The translations under genes and the position numbers were made by a program. From contig CM067075.1 in the NCBI GenBank assembly GCA_033980235.1, forward strand, positions 23,135,061 to 23,199,060: a stretch of DNA of 64,000 bases, read 5' to 3'. The notes under the pieces are model-generated. The model was not told the origin of the DNA and did no database searches. It saw nothing but the letters and a program-made list of their open reading frames with translations. The stretch comes from Diadema setosum (taxonomy: Eukaryota; Echinodermata; Echinoidea; Diadematoida; Diadematidae). Positions 59,127-64,000 of the stretch are shown here, one piece after another; the stretch's first letter is position 1, and each line of letters opens with the position of its first letter.

Positions 59127-60412
59127 TTCTCAATACATTTATTCGTAGGCCATACATTTTTACTTTTGTACTTTTTTGTACTTTGGTACCATCGCTTTTG
59201 CTGACATTTTATTTCTTACTGAATGAATTCTCTCAAGTGGTTAGCTAGATTATGAACACTCATGTATTTCCTTATATATCGGCTATTTTTCATAAAAGTT
59301 CATGAATGCTCAAAATGTTTTCACGTCATGTACTCACTCCTATATATACCATGCGCATTTCTCCACTTCTTGAAAACGACCGCGATTGCATTTTTTCCCC
59401 TGACAACGAGGTTCAACTGTCATGCAGGGGACAGTACATTGCTGTCATAAAATTGTGGTTTTATTAGGGAGCCATCTTACCCACTCCTTTCTTTCACAAA
59501 AACATAATCTCTATAAAGCTGACAGGTCCTTGACAATGTTGAAGGGTGATTACTATACTCTTTATGCCACTACCGGCTGGCCAGAAAAAAAAAAAGAAAG
59601 AAAGAAAAGATGGAGGGATGGAAGAAGAGTTATTTGATGCTGAATTTTCTTATGAGTGATGAATTTTATAAAGAACATGTTTTGTTTTGTTTTTTTGTTA
59701 TGAAAACACAGCAATCACAGAAGGAACTTTAAGTCTTGTTTCACATGAGATTCCATCAGTGTCCCAAACAGTGAATGTCTTCACCTAAATCGGAGCGTGC
59801 AACGAATGGAAGGGAAGACCAAAAAAGCAGATTGCAATTCCTTATTTACAGCTACAGGCAAAATGACAGAATAGTGAAGACATGCTACAAACTTGCTCCT
59901 TTCTTTCAGTTCAGTGTAACGGCCCTTCCTTGTATGCATCCCAGTATACTATACGATTGTGATACACTTTTTCGAAGGCAGCAGCAAATGAGTGACAGTC
60001 CTCCTAGTGCACAGACAGATTCCTGCTTTTACAAAACTACAGACACAATGGAGAGCCGATAATTAGAACATGCACATTTATTCCCTCTTGTTTTCGGTTA
60101 GTTTTCCTATCTTTCCTTCCTTATTGTAATTTCTTTCGTTAGGAAGAAAAGCTCTTAAGAAAGAAATCGAGTAGTGTTTTTTTTTTTCAATTTGATTGCA
60201 CCTTCTTCCCTGCAGCTCTTGATATTATAACTAGATAGAGTTCACTAAACTTTGTATGAATGTTTGCACTGCAAACGAACGAGAGTGAAACAAATGAACA
60301 CGGGATAGCGCTTGCACTTGCTCATGAAGTGACCCAGATTCCTGGAAAAGATTAAAAAATGATTGCATGCAGCACTGGAAATTCAGAGTGAACTATTTCG
60401 CCGCAAACCACG
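59127..60412 (+). other. 5' flank of the truncated TLR copy
   Basis: Near-identical to 45,103-46,351, with small changes such as GATTAAAA inserted before 60,360. No other gene is seen. Confidence 0.45.
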
Positions 60413-61663
60413 ATGGCTGGAAGTGTTGTTTTTACAGTTTTATCTACAGTGATGACTTTGTTATGTATTGCTGGCCACTGGGTACAATCTCCTCCCACAT
60501 GCTCCATCTCTTACTCGGGCCCCTTTCCGCGAGTAGACTGCTCTCACCTCAAACTCTCAGCTGTTCCTCAGAATCTTCCAGACGACGTCTACAATCTTGA
60601 CTTATCATACAACAACATTTTGACCATCACCAACATGTCGTTTGCTGCATATGGAAAGCTCCAAGTCCTGCTTTTGCGATGGAACGCGCTGACTCAGATC
60701 GAGGGAAATTCGTTCGAGCATCTCCTAGACTTGAGAGTGGTTTATATGAACTTCAACAACATCAGCCGACTTCCAGATGCCCTCTTTCATAACAATCTTC
60801 ATCTGTCACTCCTTGAGCTATCTCATAACAGACTGACCGACATCCCAAATAACGCTCTTGGGTCCATTAGAGCCTTGAGGTTTATTTTCCTCGGCCACAA
60901 CCTGATCACAAACATCAGTTTCGCTCAATTCTCATCCTGCCAACACCTATTTAAGATTGATCTCATAAACAACAAGATCACGCATCTTCATCAGGAGAGT
61001 TTTGCTGCTATTTGGAACTGTACAATAGACCATCTCGACCTGGCCTTCAACAAAGTATCGGAACTTCCCCATAAACTCTTTTCGAATTTCCGTAACCTGA
61101 CGGGTCTCTATTTGAACCACTTTAACCTTCTTACATTCGACGTGAGAGCCTTCATGGGAAATTATAAAATCAGTTATGTAATGATCAACAGCGCAAAAAT
61201 TCACACTATTATACCTCTCACCTGTCATGGTCTAGACTTTCCCAATTTGACATCAATTAATCTTGGACTGAATAAACTCTCTCAAATACAGAGCTACGCA
61301 TTTAGGGGGTTTAGAAACCTGCATTCTTTGAACCTCGAGGACAACAAGATAGCCTTGATCACTAATAGCTCATTCTGTGGTTTGAATTCACTCATCTTCT
61401 TGACTCTCAGAGGAAACAAACTTTCACACTTGCCTCTTCGTGCGTTCGCCTGTACAAAAAAGCTTCAATTTCTCAGGCTGGGCAGCAATGACATAAGAGT
61501 GTTGGACCCTCGTGTACTTCATGGCGTTCGCTATCTTAAATATCTGGATCTTTTCGGCAACAAAATAGAGACACTTGCAGGACCATGGCATCTGCCTTCT
61601 TTACGGAAACTGACACTGCAAAAAAAAAAAAAAAAAAAAAAAAACACGAAATATATTCTTTGA
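60413..61663 (+). pseudogene. Toll-like receptor copy truncated inside the LRR array (416 aa frame)
   Basis: It starts at the same ATG context as the full gene and keeps the signal peptide, N-terminal cap and about 14 LRRs. A run of about 24 A's at 61,621-61,644 (the full copy has only CAACAAAACG there) shifts the frame, and a stop follows shortly at 61,661-61,663. The rest of the LRRs, the C-terminal cap, the membrane helix and the TIR domain are missing. About 55 of the first 405 residues differ from the full copy, while the flanks barely differ. Probably a pseudogene; a secreted LRR-only product cannot be excluded because the signal peptide and frame are intact up to the A run. Confidence 0.85.
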
Positions 61664-61830
61664 ATAAAAACACATTTGAAAAAAATAATGGATTTAGCAT
61701 CTTTTGGAATGAAGCTCTTCATATCTACAATATATCTTATACAGAACTCAGCTGGATTACAATGTCACGAGAATTTCCAATGAAATAATAAATGTCTCGA
61801 GTACATTTTTTTTTAATCCTATGATATAAA
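61645..61830 (+). pseudogene. LRR-like remnant after the truncation
   Basis: Bases after the A run still encode EIYSLNKNTF, the start of the next LRR. A different frame then gives LDYNVTRISNEIINVSSTF, an LRR-like stretch. This fits a decayed continuation of a TLR paralogue rather than random sequence. Confidence 0.5.
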
Positions 61831-62061
61831 GAAAACCCACGAGTGCAGCTGATACATAGACAAATTACGAAAGTGAAAACAAAAAATCATAGCCAGATAA
61901 GTATCTTGGCAGGGAAATTACTAAAATGATTTTACAGGTGTAAAATAATCATGATGACACAGTGTCGAATAAACTCAGTTGAAATACTCTTCCCCCTGCA
62001 TACAATAATGGTAATGATGTTAGTGATTGAAATGATATAAAGCAATAATAATAACAGTGAA
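61831..62061. other. unassigned sequence replacing the 3' TLR half
   Basis: No match elsewhere in the window; AT-rich, no feature. Confidence 0.35.
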
Positions 62062-63085
62062 GCGTTCTCTAGGAGATTCTCAGAGACTTGTACAGAACCG
62101 AATGATAGCCCTACGCAATGGATTGAAAATTATTCTTCAAAATTCACATTACTTGAAATCTCACACAGCGATGATAAAACAAAAGCTAAATCACCTGCAA
62201 GGTATTAATTGGTATGTTTGATTGGTCAATAAAGGAGAGAGAAATAGGTGGTTTTTCTTCTTCGCAGCAAAGATTATATTGGATTATTAATATTATGTGT
62301 ACATGTTCTGTCTATCTGACCAACATGTACTAAATAAAACGAAAAAGAAAATACATGTATATTCATAAGGACTAGTTTCACAGGTGAATTAATGATGCTT
62401 ATTTTATACGGTTAAATCATACCTGATGCTATAGTACAAAATTCTACAAGTTCTATGTATCTCCCATGGCTTTTTTCTAAGATTCGTTATTAAAGGGATG
62501 GTAAAGTTATGACTGAGATGGGGGATCCAGATTCTAACTTTATGTGAGATAATTAGAAACCACTCATGAACTTCACAAAAAAGAAAGAGGAATGAAGAGG
62601 AATTCTGAGTTTATTTGATGAAAGTCGATTTCGAAATGGCTGAGATATCAAAAAAACAAAGTAAAAACAAAGTACACGGAAGATGTTCATCATCGTGGTT
62701 AGAAACTGAAGGAAATGAAGATGATCTTTTGTCCCACGAAGCGAGGTAAACACGAAAGAATGAATACGACACAAATGACCGAAATGATGATAAAAAGGTT
62801 AAATCACATTCAAGGTTTAATTGGTCAATTAATAGAGAAATATGTGGTGCTTTTTTACTTTGTCTGCAAAGCTTATTTTACATTACCAATATTATGTGTA
62901 AATGTTCTATCTGGCCTACATGCACTAAAATATAAGAAAATGGAAGTATACTCATTAATGTCTTATGAGTAATTTCACATGTGAATCAATAATGCTTACT
63001 TTATAAGAGTAAATCATACCTGATGCTACATTTCAAAATTTGGTGTACAAGTCATCCATTATCTCACATTTCTTGTTCTTTTACA
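62062..63085. repeat. distal part of unit 2
   Basis: Homologous to 50,674-51,838, less well conserved. The fold-back MITE starts at 62,491 (AAAGGGATGGTAAAGTT) but loses its right half near 62,665. Confidence 0.7.
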
Positions 63086-63099
63086 TTCGTGATTCAATA

Positions 63100-64000
63100 A
63101 TGACAGTAATCATTTGAAAATAACAGAAAAATAGTGTATCTCCACATGGCAAAATGCTTGATGATATATTCAACCTCCCTTCCCATTGCATGGTTAAAAT
63201 GTTACTTGAACTATTAAATGTGGAAGTAACGGTGGTATCTGGTATTGCAAAGATTTGGGATATCACTCTCGTAGTTCTGACCTAGTACATACCATTTAAG
63301 TGATGGAGATACTTGCATCTTCCGAGATGGTAAGTTAAACTTTTACTTATTTTTTATACGTTCTTATACTTCGTTATCTTAACTATTTCATTTTCACTTC
63401 TCATACATTAACACATCCTTATCCTGCGGACTTTCACCTGAAGTTTGTTATTATTGTTGCTTTGACTACTAATCAAACCAAACTGAATCAGCGAGTAGGA
63501 TTTTTTTAACTGTTTTCCCATATTGTGTAGAGTTAAAATCAGTGGCGTATCTGGGGGGGGGGGGGGCAAGGGGGGCACGTGCCCCGGGCGCCACTCCTTG
63601 GGGCGCAAAAAACGAAAAAAAAAAAGAGAAGAGGAAGAAAAAAAAAACGAAGAAGAAGAAGAAAAGAAAAATGAAAAGAAGAAGAAGAATAAGAATAAAA
63701 AACTCATCCGGAAGGAGGGGGGGGGGGGGCAGAAAACCAAATCAAACAAGATAGAAACAAAACATGATGATGACGCGGACAAAATGACAATGTTTATTTT
63801 GTTCACACAAGAATTCCATGTTCTGTAAGCTGAAATACAAACATTTTCGGCTCGCTCGCTGCGCTCGCTCACCAAAATTTATATAAAAAAAGAAAGTAAG
63901 AACAAAACGTGGTGATGACGCGGACAAAATGACAATGTCTATTGTGTTCACACATGTCATTTCATATTTAGCAGGAAAAATGTTACACGGAGCAGCGACT
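63100..64000. repeat. start of a third duplication unit, cut by window edge
   Basis: Bases 63,100-63,537 match 36,559-36,998 (ATGACRGTAATCATTTGAAA; CCATTGCATGGTTAAAATGT). The match is then interrupted by an inserted repeat. Confidence 0.8.
63539..64000. mobile_element. repeat starting CAGTGGCGTATCTGG, right end not in window
   Basis: The homology with unit 1 stops exactly at this motif. A poly(G), GGGGCACGTGCCCCGGGCG and purine-rich block follow. Then come two tandem copies of 'GATGACGCGGACAAAATGAC' (63,762 and 63,914) around a GGCTCGCTCGCTGCGCTCGC stretch. It looks like the left end of a DNA transposon or other dispersed repeat; the family is not assigned. Confidence 0.6.

Noticed and set aside
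63408..63875. 155-aa minus-strand frame with phenylalanine/serine runs
   Set aside because: Derived from purine-rich and poly(G) repeat sequence.

Overview
The window reads as animal nuclear DNA, most likely from an echinoderm (a sea urchin is my best guess, at moderate confidence). The reasons are spliced exons with GT/AG borders, a compact single-exon Toll-like receptor (TLR) gene in tandem copies, many microsatellites, and a dense load of short inverted-repeat transposons. No bacterial-style operon, tRNA, rRNA or CRISPR array was seen.

Bases 1-35,805 (+ strand) hold the 3' part of one integrin alpha-subunit gene. I find 16 exons whose phases join exactly into a 721-residue C-terminal fragment. 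It has the last two FG-GAP beta-propeller blades, each with a calcium loop, then the thigh and calf regions, a basic KNKR candidate cleavage site, a light chain with conserved cysteines, a transmembrane helix, and a GFFRRR cytoplasmic tail ending at 35,805. The introns are crowded with mobile DNA: a broken CR1/L2-like LINE on the minus strand (8.9-12.7 kb), nested TTAA-flanked elements (0.25-1.4, 18.1-19.5 and 23.0-27.75 kb), a 38-bp-type minisatellite (19.9-21.0 kb), a PIF/Harbinger element with a dead transposase and an inserted LINE tail (31.4-34.0 kb), and a CCGTCGT-containing multi-unit repeat (2.5-3.9 kb).

From about 36.5 kb to the right edge lies a tandem segmental duplication. Unit 1 (about 36.56-51.84 kb) carries an intact 916-residue TLR with signal peptide, about 24 leucine-rich repeats (LRRs), a C-terminal cap, a membrane helix and an atypical TIR domain. 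Unit 2 (about 51.84-63.08 kb) carries a copy cut off inside the LRR array at a poly(A) run. A third unit begins at about 63.1 kb and leaves the window. The non-coding parts of units 1 and 2 are almost identical and share the same MITEs (inverted-repeat mini-transposons), while the LRR-coding parts differ at many residues, mostly at exposed positions of the LRR strands.

The two gene types are neighbours only. The integrin alpha chain would pair with a beta chain for adhesion and matrix binding. The TLR would sense ligands and signal through its TIR domain. Nothing in the sequence links them functionally. The most interesting signals are the fast-diverging LRR surface in a recent TLR duplication, the TIR domain without the usual BB-loop motif, and several transposon insertions for which the window itself contains the matching empty site.
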